From the NCBI GenBank assembly GCA_016711285.1, contig JADJTG010000014.1, forward strand, positions 310,001-374,000: a stretch of DNA of 64,000 nucleotides, given 5' to 3'. The notes beneath the pieces were generated by a model, which worked only from the letters and a program-made list of their open reading frames with translations, made no database searches and had not been told where the DNA came from. This document shows positions 56,043 through 64,000 of the stretch, in pieces. The translations under genes and the position numbers were made by a program. The DNA is from Sphingobacteriales bacterium. Lineage in GTDB: Bacteria > Bacteroidota > Bacteroidia > Chitinophagales > UBA2359. Within the stretch, counting starts at the first letter, position 1; every line of letters starts with the position of its first letter.

Positions 56043-56465
56043 GTGAGAAGATTCTATTATTATATAGTCATTTTTACGCTAATGGGTTTCTTTTTGATAC
56101 CTGTCCAAAAAACCTATGCTTGTGGTACGAAATCTGAAAACATTAAAACTTTATGCCACAAACAACCGGATTCCGAAGTGGAGAAAAGAGACTGCTGTAA
56201 TAAAGAAAAAAGGCAATGTGATAAATGCACAAAAGACTGTAATGGTAAAGGTGGAAATCCAAATTGTCATTGCTCAACGAATTTCTCTAACTTTATAATT
56301 CCTCTTATTACTCAACTTTTACAAGCAAAAATAATACGAGGTAAATTAAATTTTTTCTATCCAGAAACCCTTCATTCATCGGGTTTTACCTTTATTTGGT
56401 TACCGCCCAAAATAGGCCGATTTTTTTCCTTGACAGCCGTAAATCTGTCAAATCGAGAGCATTGA
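56043..56465 (+). CDS. Cys-rich secreted protein of the copper cluster
   Basis: The likely start is GTG at 56043, giving about 140 residues with a hydrophobic N-terminal segment (YYYIVIFTLMGFFLIPVQKTYA) that looks like a signal peptide. An alternative TTG at 55905 would add 46 residues before it. The mature part is Cys-rich: CGTKSENIKTLCHKQP, RDCCNKEKRQCDKCTKDC and NPNCHCS, suggesting metal binding. The C-terminal FYPETLHSSGFTFIWLPPK block recurs in Bacteroidota proteins beside copper genes, as I recall. It lies 44 bases upstream of an HMA-domain lipoprotein on the same strand. Confidence 0.65.
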   Translation: MRRFYYYIVIFTLMGFFLIPVQKTYACGTKSENIKTLCHKQPDSEVEKRDCCNKEKRQCDKCTKDCNGKGGNPNCHCSTNFSNFIIPLITQLLQAKIIRGKLNFFYPETLHSSGFTFIWLPPKIGRFFSLTAVNLSNREH

Positions 56466-56509
56466 CTTACCTTTGAAATCAATTATTTTAATAACTCAAA
56501 TATAATAAA

Positions 56510-57376
56510 ATGAAATCAACAAATATATTGATAGTAATTGCCTTGTTACTATCCCTCACAGCGTGCAATGCACAAATCAAAAACCCTATTACCGAAAATG
56601 TAAAAATATATGGTAACTGTGGAATGTGCGAAAGAACCATTGAAAAAGCAGGAAATATTAAGAAAATAGCAAAAGTAGATTGGAATAAAGATACCAAAAT
56701 AGCTACACTTACCTATGATACAAGTAAAATTAATCAAGATGAAATATTGAAACGCATTGCATTGGTAGGTTACGACAGCGAAAAATTTCTTGCACCTGAT
56801 GATGTGTATGCCAACCTTCCAGAATGTTGCCAATACGACCGTGAGAAAAAAACAAAAACGATGAAAGCAGAAAATACCGTGGAAGGGTATTCTATACACA
56901 ATCACGATGAAATACTAAATAAGCCGACAGAAACAACACAAGATGTCAACGAATTAAAACCGGTTTTTGACAACTATTTTGCACTAAAAGATGCGCTGGT
57001 AAAAACAGATAAAAGTGAAGCTTCATTGAAAGCGAAAGATCTGCTAAAAGCAGTCAATACAGTAAAAATGGAGAAACTTTCAGTAGATGAACATGGGGTT
57101 TTTATGAAAGTATTAGATAATCTAAAGTCAAATATCGAAAAAATTTCAACTACTGCCAATATAGAAGATCAACGTAAATTTTTTATGAATTTATCGGTGT
57201 CTTTTTATGATTTGGTCAAGGTTAGCCATCTAGAAAATCCCGTTTATTATCAACACTGTCCAATGGCTAATGATGGTAAAGGGGCAAACTGGTTGAGCAA
57301 GGAAAATAATATTAGAAACCCATACTTTGGTTCGCAGATGCTTACCTGTGGCAAAACAATAGAAACCATTAAGTAA
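56510..57376 (+). CDS. HMA-domain and DUF3347-like copper-binding lipoprotein
   Basis: This 288-residue lipoprotein has a signal peptide with lipobox LTAC (Cys19). A heavy-metal-associated domain follows, with the binding loop YGNCGMCERTIEKAG (CxxC) and the fold IAKVDWNKDTKIATLTYD. After a linker with His (YSIHNHDE) comes a helical DUF3347-like domain ending VYYQHCPMANDGKGANWLS and MLTCGKT. This end matches the copper-binding region of CusB/DUF3347 proteins, with Cys, His and Met as ligands. It is anchored in the periplasm or outer membrane and would chelate or pass on copper. It precedes the multicopper oxidase. Confidence 0.85.
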   Translation: MKSTNILIVIALLLSLTACNAQIKNPITENVKIYGNCGMCERTIEKAGNIKKIAKVDWNKDTKIATLTYDTSKINQDEILKRIALVGYDSEKFLAPDDVYANLPECCQYDREKKTKTMKAENTVEGYSIHNHDEILNKPTETTQDVNELKPVFDNYFALKDALVKTDKSEASLKAKDLLKAVNTVKMEKLSVDEHGVFMKVLDNLKSNIEKISTTANIEDQRKFFMNLSVSFYDLVKVSHLENPVYYQHCPMANDGKGANWLSKENNIRNPYFGSQMLTCGKTIETIK

Positions 57377-57385
57377 CCTCACATT

Positions 57386-57418
57386 ATACCAGTATAATCT
57401 TACGGATTATACTGGTAT
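57386..57418 (+). terminator. 14-bp-stem hairpin in the copper cluster
   Basis: ATACCAGTATAATC pairs perfectly with its complement at 57405-57418 over a five-base loop, followed by TTTTAG. It separates the lipoprotein gene from the oxidase gene and may terminate or attenuate transcription. Confidence 0.7.
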
Positions 57419-57449
57419 TTTAGATATTGAAGAAAATGAAATTAATAAA

Positions 57450-59675
57450 ATGGATAATCAAAAAACTATTGGTAAAAAAGTGTTGCCGATAATCGTTTTA
57501 CTGCTATTGGCATCGAATGTATATGCCCAAAAGGTAGTACGATATGATCTATATGTAAGAGACTCCCTCGTCAATTTTAGCGGAAAGGCAAAAAAAGCCA
57601 TTGCAGTAAATGGTCAAATACCAATGCCTACACTTACCTTTACAGAAGGTGACACAGCAGAAATTCATGTATATAATCAGCTCAAAGAAAGCACCTCCTT
57701 ACATTGGCATGGGCTGTTTGTGCCCAACCAAGAAGATGGGGTTCCTTATTTAACACAAATGCCTATTGCGCCAAATACAGCCTATGTTTATCGGTTTCCT
57801 ATTAAACAAAACGGAACTCATTGGTATCATAGTCATAGCGGATTGCAAGAACAAATAGGCATGTATGGATCTTTAATTTTAAAAAAGAGAATAAACGATC
57901 CTTATCTTAGAGAAGGTATTGACGATTTGCCTACAATCCCCATTATTTTGAGGAATGGACAGACTATAAACCTGAGAAATATACACAGAATGTTGCATAA
58001 TGCAACAGATTGGTTTGCAATCAAAAAAGGGGCTACTCAAAGCTATTCAGAAGCCATAAAAGAAGGTTATTTCAAAACCAAACTAACCAACGAGTGGAAA
58101 CGCCTGTTGGCAATGGATGTGAGCGATATTTATTATGATAAAATCCTAATAAACGGTAAAAATGAAAGCCAGATGTCGCAATTTCAAGCTGGAGACAGCG
58201 TGCGGTTGCGTGTCTCTAATGGAGGAGCTTCTACCTATTTTTGGCTCACTTATGCCGGGGGCAAAATTACAGTAGTTGCAAATGATGGAAACGACGTACT
58301 TCCTGTGCAAGTAGATAGGTTGATAATAGGTGTTTCAGAAACCTACGATATTATCCTCACAATCCCGACAGAAAATACGTCCTTTGAATTGTTAGCCACC
58401 ACAGAAGATCGCACCAAATCGGCTTCTATTTATTTAGGTTCTGGTATCAAACAGTTGGCAAACCCGCTACCTCGATTACACTATTTTGAGGGAATGAAAA
58501 TGATGAACAATATGATGAAAATGAATGGAAAAATGAATGACATGGGTATGAATATGAGTCTGCAGAAAATGGATATGAATACAGTCATGTACCCTGAAAT
58601 ATCAGGTCATAGAAAGGCAATAAAAAGTACTTCTTCAAACCATTTCACAAGTAATGCAGATATAGTAACACTCAATTATTCTATGCTGAAATCACCTTTA
58701 AAAACCTCACTTTCTACAGATGCACCGTTGAGAGAATTTAAATTTGAATTAACCGGAAATATGAATCGTTATGTATGGAGCTTGAACAACAAAGTACTTT
58801 ACGAATCCGATAAAATTCTAATTAAAAAAGGAGAAATAGTAAGAATTATACTTTACAACAATTCAATGATGCGTCATCCAATGCACTTACATGGGCATGA
58901 CTTTAGAATTTTAAATGGAAAGGGGGAATATGCGCCACTAAAAAATGTTTTGGATATTATGCCAATGGAATCTGATACCATTGAGTTTGAAGCCAATCTT
59001 GATGGCGATTGGTTCTTTCATTGTCATATTCTATATCACATGATGGCAGGTATGAATCGTGTATTTAGTTATGAAAATCAACCAATAAACACGTTATTAC
59101 CCGACAAAACGTGGGCTTATAAGCAATTACAAAGAGAAAGTAATCGACTGCATTTTATGGCTCAAAATGATTTTGCCTCTAATGGAAATGATGGTATGGA
59201 AATGATCCAAAACACACGTTGGAGTTTTGGTACAGAATGGCGTTTGGGGTACAACAGAATGCACGGTTATGAAAGTGAAACTCATATTGGCAGATATATC
59301 GGAAAAATGCAATGGTTAATGCCTTTTGTTGGGTTTGATTGGCGTTATCGTCAAATTACACAAAACGAATTTGAAGAAAACCTCTTTGGGCAAAAAAATA
59401 CCAAAGACAATAGAACTCAATTTAGCATAGGAATTGCCTACACTTTACCAATGCTTGTTATTCTACAAACAGAATTATACCATGATGGTAATTTAAGAAT
59501 ACAATTAAAACGGGAAGATATTCCTGTTTCGGAAAGATTGAGAGCTGCATTTATGGTAAATTCAGATCAGGAATACATGGTAGGTCTCAGCTATATTTTA
59601 ACTAAAAATTCAGGTTTTAGGGCTCATTTTGATAGTGATATGGGCTTTGGGCTTGGTTTGGTCTTGAATTATTAA
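57450..59675 (+). CDS. Multicopper oxidase (CopA-like) fused to a barrel-like CopB-type C-terminus
   Basis: This 741-residue exported enzyme oxidises Cu(I) or other substrates with oxygen in the periplasm. All four copper motifs are present: SLHWHGLFVPNQEDG, GTHWYHSHSGLQEQ, MRHPMHLHGHDF and the type 1/2/3 site FHCHILYHMMAGM. Between them is a methionine-rich stretch (MMNNMMKMNGKMNDMGMNM) typical of cuprous oxidases. From about residue 560 the last 180 residues leave the oxidase fold and show alternating strands (WRLGYNRMHGYESE, MPFVGFDWRYR, FRAHFDSDMGFGLGL) like the outer-membrane CopB protein. It follows the HMA lipoprotein after a hairpin. Confidence 0.88.
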   Translation: MDNQKTIGKKVLPIIVLLLLASNVYAQKVVRYDLYVRDSLVNFSGKAKKAIAVNGQIPMPTLTFTEGDTAEIHVYNQLKESTSLHWHGLFVPNQEDGVPYLTQMPIAPNTAYVYRFPIKQNGTHWYHSHSGLQEQIGMYGSLILKKRINDPYLREGIDDLPTIPIILRNGQTINLRNIHRMLHNATDWFAIKKGATQSYSEAIKEGYFKTKLTNEWKRLLAMDVSDIYYDKILINGKNESQMSQFQAGDSVRLRVSNGGASTYFWLTYAGGKITVVANDGNDVLPVQVDRLIIGVSETYDIILTIPTENTSFELLATTEDRTKSASIYLGSGIKQLANPLPRLHYFEGMKMMNNMMKMNGKMNDMGMNMSLQKMDMNTVMYPEISGHRKAIKSTSSNHFTSNADIVTLNYSMLKSPLKTSLSTDAPLREFKFELTGNMNRYVWSLNNKVLYESDKILIKKGEIVRIILYNNSMMRHPMHLHGHDFRILNGKGEYAPLKNVLDIMPMESDTIEFEANLDGDWFFHCHILYHMMAGMNRVFSYENQPINTLLPDKTWAYKQLQRESNRLHFMAQNDFASNGNDGMEMIQNTRWSFGTEWRLGYNRMHGYESETHIGRYIGKMQWLMPFVGFDWRYRQITQNEFEENLFGQKNTKDNRTQFSIGIAYTLPMLVILQTELYHDGNLRIQLKREDIPVSERLRAAFMVNSDQEYMVGLSYILTKNSGFRAHFDSDMGFGLGLVLNY

Positions 59676-59733
59676 AATACAGGTGAATGTAATTTATTTT
59701 ATTATTAGATTATAAAAAATACAAATATGATTA

Positions 59734-60225
59734 ATTGGGTGATAAAAAGCCGAATATTTTTCTTGGTCTGTTATTGAATTTGTCTTCTTCATCTTTAATA
59801 TCATTTTCAGTGATTAGGTTAAAATCGCAATGTTTAGGAAAATATTGTTTGAGGAGTCTGAGAAAAGGGTTTCCAATCTATTAATATTTTCACTATTTTT
59901 CGGTTGGTTTCTTGAGAAAATTTGGTATTTAGGAGTGCGGTTTCAGCCATTCCTGTTACTCTGTCATTGGCTGTTAGTATGGCGGCTTTCTCATGATTTT
60001 TCCCTATCACCAAATCAATTTCTATATCTCCTATTCTTATTTTTCATCCACTATTTTCGGGCGGTATTCAATGCTTACTTTATCGTAAACTTATCCTCCT
60101 TTATCTTTTGCCGCGCTTCTTTTCCGATAGCGTATTTGCACATTTCTGCCCGCTAATTCCGCTTTGTTCAAACCGCTCCTTTGGTCGCAGTTGCGCCTAA
60201 CTCTCCGCTAACAACAGATGCGTGT
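59734..60225 (-). pseudogene. IS30-family transposase remnant
   Basis: Read on the minus strand with several frame changes and stops, this shows most of an IS30-family transposase. In order: SxVSGEL (HTH end), RNCDQRSGLNKAELAGRNVQ, YRPKIVDEK, the catalytic-domain start GDIEIDLVIGKNHEKAAIL with its first Asp, ENINRL, then LLKQYFPKHCDFNLITEND, and finally KFNNRPRKIFGFLSPN. The HTH region is only partly recognisable and the terminal inverted repeats were not found. It is non-functional. Confidence 0.8.
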
Positions 60226-60344
60226 TTCCCTGTTTTTTTCTATTGCCTTTTGTAAAAAACTTGCTTCTTTTAATGTTTGTATTTCGTATCTTTGAAAAAA
60301 TATTTCTCTCTTGTCCATTACTTGAGTTGCATTTATTTGTTGAA

Positions 60345-60405
60345 TTTAAGTTTAATTTTGACAGCCCTAATAATTTTTTATCAAAAAGTTGCATTTGTGA
60401 CTTGA
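60345..60405 (+). pseudogene. IS30-family transposase C-terminal fragment, opposite strand
   Basis: NFDSPNNF followed, after a one-base frame change, by FYQKVAFVT and a stop at 60403-60405 resembles the last residues of an IS30-type transposase, comparable to VAFIT-stop at 5335. It belongs to a different copy from the minus-strand remnant beside it. Confidence 0.5.
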
Positions 60406-60585
60406 AACCTGCTTGTAAAAAAAACAGTTTGGTAAAAAAAGAGGAGCAGGAAAAAATTCATAATTAAAAATGAATTAAATTTGAAAAATCAGCTCTTTGA
60501 CGGCGGAAAGGTATTGCTGCTGTTTTGCCGAAAAAAATATTGTAGCTCCTATTTATCAATGTAAAAACAAACTGTTTATATATAT

Positions 60586-61572
60586 ATGAATCCATTCTGG
60601 ACACAAATAATCGTTCAAACCATTCTCAAACATAAACGCAAAGAAAAAAACAATCATCAAGAGCAACATCGTTATTCTGACTTTGAGCTTGCCAAAGCCT
60701 ACAGAGAATTTACAATAGCCTTAAAGCGTTATATCAAAGATTTTTTACTCATTACCATTGGTATATTTTCTGCTTCATTTGGCTTTAAAGGTTTTCTTTT
60801 AACCAACCATTTTATAGATGGCGGAGCAACGGGCATTTCTTTGCTTATTTCCGCATTGACGGAAATTCCCCTTTATCTTTTAATTATTGTGGTAAATATC
60901 CCGTTTATCATACTCGGCTATCATGTAATGGGTAGGGAGTTTGCCGTCAAAACAACACTTTCCATCGTCGGGCTTTCAATTGTGCTGGCAACGGTGGATT
61001 TCCCGAATGTAACCGATGATAAATTATTGGTGGCAGTTTTTGGCGGGTTCTTTTTGGGGGCGGGCATCGGCTTTGCCATTCGGGGAGGCTCGGTGATTGA
61101 CGGAACGGAGGTGCTTGCCATTTTTTTAAGTCGCAAACTCGGAGCTACGATTGGCGATATCATTATCGTCATCAACGTTTTGATTTTTTTGGCTGCCACT
61201 TATCTATTAAGTATAGAGATAGCTTTATACTCTATGATTACTTACTTGGCAGCTTCCAAAACGCTCGATTTTATTGTAGAAGGCATTGAAGAATATATCG
61301 GCGTAATGATAGTTGCAACGCACAGCGAAGAAATTCGCCTTATGATTATTCATACTATGGGGCGCGGCGCAACTATTTACAGGGGTAAGCGCGGCTATGG
61401 CAAACGTGGCGAAATCAAAGAAGTGGATATTATTTATACAGTTATTACACGACTTGAACTCAGTAAGCTGAATACAGAAATTGAAAAAATTGAACCGACC
61501 GCTTTTGTGGTTATGAACAGCGTAATAGATACCAAAGGCGGAATGATAAAAAAAAGACCCCTCAAACATTGA
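60586..61572 (+). CDS. YitT family membrane protein with DUF2179 domain
   Basis: This 328-residue protein has a basic cytoplasmic N-terminus, about five to six transmembrane segments and a C-terminal soluble DUF2179 domain. Family marks are GIFSASFGFKGFLLTNHFIDGGATGISLLI, NIPFIILGYHVMGREFAVKT, GGFFLGAGIGFAIRGGSVIDGTEVLAIF and, in the soluble part, MGRGATIYRGKRGYGKRGEIKEVDIIYTVITR. YitT-family proteins are inner-membrane proteins of unsettled transport or sensing function. The N-terminal 50 residues (HKRKEKNNHQEQHRY) are longer and more basic than usual. The start ATG lies after a 180-base region of IS30 debris. Confidence 0.9.
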   Translation: MNPFWTQIIVQTILKHKRKEKNNHQEQHRYSDFELAKAYREFTIALKRYIKDFLLITIGIFSASFGFKGFLLTNHFIDGGATGISLLISALTEIPLYLLIIVVNIPFIILGYHVMGREFAVKTTLSIVGLSIVLATVDFPNVTDDKLLVAVFGGFFLGAGIGFAIRGGSVIDGTEVLAIFLSRKLGATIGDIIIVINVLIFLAATYLLSIEIALYSMITYLAASKTLDFIVEGIEEYIGVMIVATHSEEIRLMIIHTMGRGATIYRGKRGYGKRGEIKEVDIIYTVITRLELSKLNTEIEKIEPTAFVVMNSVIDTKGGMIKKRPLKH

Positions 61573-61614
61573 ATAATAACAGCAACTCAGTGCAAGTACC
61601 GCAGAAAAATTACC

Positions 61615-61622
61615 TATCTTTG
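61615..61622 (+). promoter_or_regulatory. Possible -7 element (TATCTTTG)
   Basis: An exact TAnnTTTG match 126 bases before the start of the protein at 61749. No matching -33 box was seen, so the leader length is uncertain. Confidence 0.4.
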
Positions 61623-61748
61623 CCTCGCCTTTGGTGCTTTTGGGGTTTATAAACAGCCGTTCAAGATAAAAAAAGATTGATGACTTGACCCGAAAACATC
61701 AATACTGTTTGGTTTAACTTTTTTAAAAATAAATATTTCGTTTTTATT

Positions 61749-62279
61749 ATGTCAGTACAAGAAAAATATAGCAAAGAAGAGTGGGATTTACTCACCACAG
61801 CCCCTATGTTGGTAGGTGCGGCGATGTCTGGTGCAGATGGTTCAGGATTATTTGGCACTTTGAAAGAGGCGTTTGCCAGTTCGCAGGCAGCGATGGCGGC
61901 GCGCTCCGAATTTGCCGACAATGCCCTCATTGCCGCTTTGATGCCCGTCATCAGCAGTTTCTCCGAAGCCCGCGAACAAGCGTCGGCACAGCAAGAAAAA
62001 ATTAAAGCACGCCTGCAAGCTGCCAACGCCAAAGATGCTGCCGCCCTGCAAGCCGTAGCCATTGAGGATTTGAGCAAAGTTCAGGAATTGCTGGACTGCA
62101 AAGAAGATGCCGCCACCGCCACCGCTTACAAAAACTTTATCATTCAGCTCGCCGATAAAGTTGCCAACGCCGCTTCCGAAGGCGGATTCTTGGGCTTCGG
62201 CGGCACACGCTTCAGCGATGGAGAGAAATCGTTTTTGGAAAAAGTAAAAACCGCCCTCCAAACCGATTTGTTGTCGTAA
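61749..62279 (+). CDS. Alanine-rich cytoplasmic protein of unknown function
   Basis: This 176-residue protein has no signal peptide and no recognised domain. It is largely helical and alanine-rich (SQAAMAARSEFADNALIAAL, ARLQAANAKDAAALQAVAIED), with a C-terminal motif GGFLGFGGTRFSDGEKSFLEKVKTAL. The pattern is that of a compact helical bundle, possibly related to TerB/TelA-like or other small conserved Bacteroidota proteins, but I cannot name it. Coding is well supported by its composition and by the terminator 23 bases after its stop. Confidence 0.7.
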   Translation: MSVQEKYSKEEWDLLTTAPMLVGAAMSGADGSGLFGTLKEAFASSQAAMAARSEFADNALIAALMPVISSFSEAREQASAQQEKIKARLQAANAKDAAALQAVAIEDLSKVQELLDCKEDAATATAYKNFIIQLADKVANAASEGGFLGFGGTRFSDGEKSFLEKVKTALQTDLLS

Positions 62280-62301
62280 ACAACAAATACAGCAACTATC
62301 C

Positions 62302-62340
62302 AAAAAAAGCCTTGAACTGCACAGTTCAAGGCTTTTTTTT
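62302..62340 (+). terminator. Rho-independent terminator
   Basis: GCCTTGAACTG pairs with CAGTTCAAGGC over a very short loop, flanked by A and T runs. It ends the alanine-rich protein gene. Confidence 0.9.
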
Positions 62341-62380
62341 GTCATTGTTCCGAAAGCACCGTTACTGCCGCCATTTTTCG

Positions 62381-62434
62381 TTTGCGATTTTATAAATGCG
62401 TTAGTTTGCGCTCAAAAGACGTGGTGAGGGAAAA
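62381..62434. repeat. Third copy of the dispersed repeat
   Basis: TTGCGATTTTATAAATGCG, then TTAGTTTGCGCTCAAAAG and GTGGTGAGGGAAAA match the right-hand side of the repeat at 45071-45130, while TTTTATAAA matches the left copy at 44044. This links the three sites into one family. Confidence 0.6.
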
Positions 62435-62795
62435 AATGCAGATTTTTTGGGTGAAAAATGTTTGTTTTTTTGATATATATATATGTTTGCAAAACGGATA
62501 AACAATTGGCATGATTTACATAAAAAATCTTTCGAATAAAGTAAAGGAATATTTATAGAGTGTATTACTCAGTAGATATAATAAGCCTCTCTCAAAAGTA
62601 CTTTTAAGTAGTCAAATTTTGGATAAAACTATCAAAGTTTAATGTAATTTATTTTCTTTTTATTGATAAAATTGCACAATTTATCAGCTATAAAATATTT
62701 ATTTTTAATTATTTGCAATAAAAAATCAATACAAAAGTATCGCAATAAAAGGAATAATCAAAATCGTGCTGTTTAAACCCTTAATTAATAAAAAA
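62435..62795. other. AT-rich intergenic region
   Basis: No gene or strong regulatory signal is visible before the lipoprotein gene; the sequence is mostly A/T. Confidence 0.4.
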
Positions 62796-63787
62796 ATGGA
62801 ACAACTAAAATTTAATATTCTCTGCTTTTTAATTATTCTGCTTATGGTATTCGGATGTAATAACAGAGAAACTGTTATCAATGAACCAAGAGAGATAATT
62901 ATAGAATGGAATAACAATTTAAATAAAAAGAATTTTGATAATCTATCGGAATTATATGGTGAAAATGTTCTTTACTATGGTGAGAGGAAAAATAAAAACG
63001 CTTGTATTAGAGATAAAAACTTATTTATGAAAAAAAACAACAGCTTTTCTCAAAAAATTGATGTAAACAAAATTGATGTAGCAGAACAAAATCCTGGAAT
63101 TTATGAATGCAAGTTTGAAAAAGAAGTTACTATTAGTGGGATTTCAAAAATATACCCAAGCTATATCGTTCTTAAAGAATCAGATAATAAATTAAAGATA
63201 ATAACCGAAAGTGATGAAATAACAGATTATTTTTTAGCAAGAAAATTTGTTAGCGAGCTATCAATTCAAGGCGACTTTAACGGTGATGGAAGAGTAGAAA
63301 AGCTATCTGAAGTTTTATTTGAACCAGAAAGTAAAAAAATATACCGAAAAAAAAACCAGATATTGAGATGCTTTATTCTTATGGAGATATAATTCATACC
63401 AAACTAAATTCTTCGGATAACATAATCCAGACACTATTTATTAAAAAATCTCCTTTAGGATTGTCTATACTTATCAATGAAGGAGATTTAGACGGAGATG
63501 GCGGAGATGAAATTTCTTTTTTACGAGAACACATGACAAGTTCTTGGCACTGTTTGCATTTATATACGATAAAAAACGATGAATGGAAAAATATTTATTC
63601 TGCGACTGTAATTACTACAGAAATGACTCGTTATGACTACGATGAAGTATACAAAAAAGGAATAAATACAGGAGAAATAATCTCTATTGAATACGAAGAT
63701 TGGGGAATAATGAGCAAAAAAATCATAAAGGAAATTAATAACAAGTATATAGTTACAGAGTTAACCAAGTTAAGAAAAAAAAGATAA
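62796..63787 (+). pseudogene. Lipoprotein with calcium-loop-like repeats, frameshifted as given
   Basis: Joined, this encodes about 330 residues. The ATG at 62796 gives a lipoprotein signal with lipobox MVFGC. The body has two Asp/Gly-rich loops, QGDFNGDGRVEKLSE and NEGDLDGDGGDEISFLRE, like FG-GAP/VCBS or EF-hand-type calcium loops. The frame breaks at the nine-A run 63347-63355: the first frame stops at 63390-63392, while the correct continuation KPDIEMLYSYGDIIHTKLNSSD runs on to 63787. It resembles Bacteroidota lipoproteins of unknown function. The homopolymer makes sequencing error likely. Confidence 0.75.
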
Positions 63788-63824
63788 CGTTAAATTTATA
63801 ATTAATCTAATACAAAATATCATA

Positions 63825-64000
63825 ATGAAAAAATATTTTACATTCTGTATTATCTTTTTGATTACAGTACAAGTATATTCTCAGCACATTTCAAATGCTA
63901 AAATGCTTTATGACCCGCGGGTTAATATCTTTGCTGTATCTGGTGTAGGCGGTGGAAATCTATATGAATTCACTGCAGAAAAATCTTCCTCATCAGGTCA
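63825..64000 (+). CDS. Secreted protein, N-terminal fragment at window edge
   Basis: Only about 58 residues are present before the window ends. It begins with a signal peptide (MKKYFTFCIIFLITVQVYSQ) followed by HISNAKMLYDPRVNIFAVSG and a Gly-rich loop. The family cannot be determined from this fragment. It starts 37 bases after the lipoprotein gene on the same strand. Confidence 0.6.
   Translation, partial: MKKYFTFCIIFLITVQVYSQHISNAKMLYDPRVNIFAVSGVGGGNLYEFTAEKSSSSG

Noticed and set aside
1..64000. tRNA, rRNA or other standard RNA genes
   Set aside because: I looked for clover-leaf-like and rRNA-like sequence and saw none, but without a covariance search a small RNA could be missed.

Overview
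The window looks like a chromosomal segment of a member of the Bacteroidota, probably of the Saprospiria/Chitinophagia type, although the class-level placement is only an impression. Reasons: many secreted proteins end in type IX secretion system (T9SS) sorting domains, both type A and the gliding-motility type B. Several start sites are preceded by the Bacteroidota -7 element TAnnTTTG rather than an E. coli-type promoter, and Shine-Dalgarno sequences are essentially absent. Housekeeping genes (gyrA, thrB, rpmE type B, pdxJ, pth, ribBA, menI) match known families closely. I saw no rRNA, tRNA or CRISPR array.

Layout. 1-5.0 kb: a TPR protein cut by the window edge, gyrA, thrB and a zinc-free L31 gene whose promoter is wrapped in a perfect 24-bp palindrome. 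5.0-7.4 kb: an AT-rich patch with an IS30 remnant and an M43 metalloprotease. 7.6-17.7 kb: mostly single-copy metabolic and membrane genes (pdxJ, a CAT-like acetyltransferase, a metal ABC permease, an FMN oxidoreductase, mlaE, menI, pth, an FAD oxidoreductase). 17.9-21.3 kb: two tandem paralogous T9SS cargo proteins. 21.5-29.8 kb: an AlbA_2 protein, 1.3 kb of AT-rich non-coding DNA, ribBA, two glycosyltransferases, a broken M1 peptidase and a small HTH-like protein. 30.3-36.4 kb: two related secreted metalloproteases with 69-bp thrombospondin-type-3 repeats, and a shorter secreted protein. 36.4-42.3 kb: a possible MITE, an M61 peptidase, a MoxR-type ATPase, two LTxxQ-like periplasmic proteins and a glycosyltransferase. 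42.4-47.5 kb: a secreted hydrolase, then a defence-type patch with a decayed DUF1016/YhcG nuclease between two 70-bp direct repeats and a nuclease-methyltransferase fusion. 47.75-51.12 kb: a 3.4-kb minisatellite of about 160 copies of a 21-bp unit. 51.4-55.7 kb: a giant T9SS subtilase. 56.0-59.7 kb: a three-gene copper-handling cluster. 59.7-64 kb: more IS30 debris, a YitT protein, an uncharacterised protein and a lipoprotein.

How the genes work together. The secreted proteases, hydrolase and repeat proteins form a T9SS exoproteome. Five of them share a short module just before the sorting signal or near the C-terminus. The copper cluster combines a Cys-rich periplasmic protein, an HMA/DUF3347 lipoprotein and a multicopper oxidase fused to a barrel-like C-terminus.

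Caveat. At least eight genes, including conserved housekeeping ones, carry one- or two-base frameshifts, several in A/T homopolymers. The simplest reading is uncorrected sequencing error, so 'pseudogene' calls here mean 'broken as given'. The most unusual structures are the 21-bp minisatellite, the repeat-flanked nuclease next to the fused methyltransferase, the operator-wrapped rpmE promoter, and the MITE-like element.
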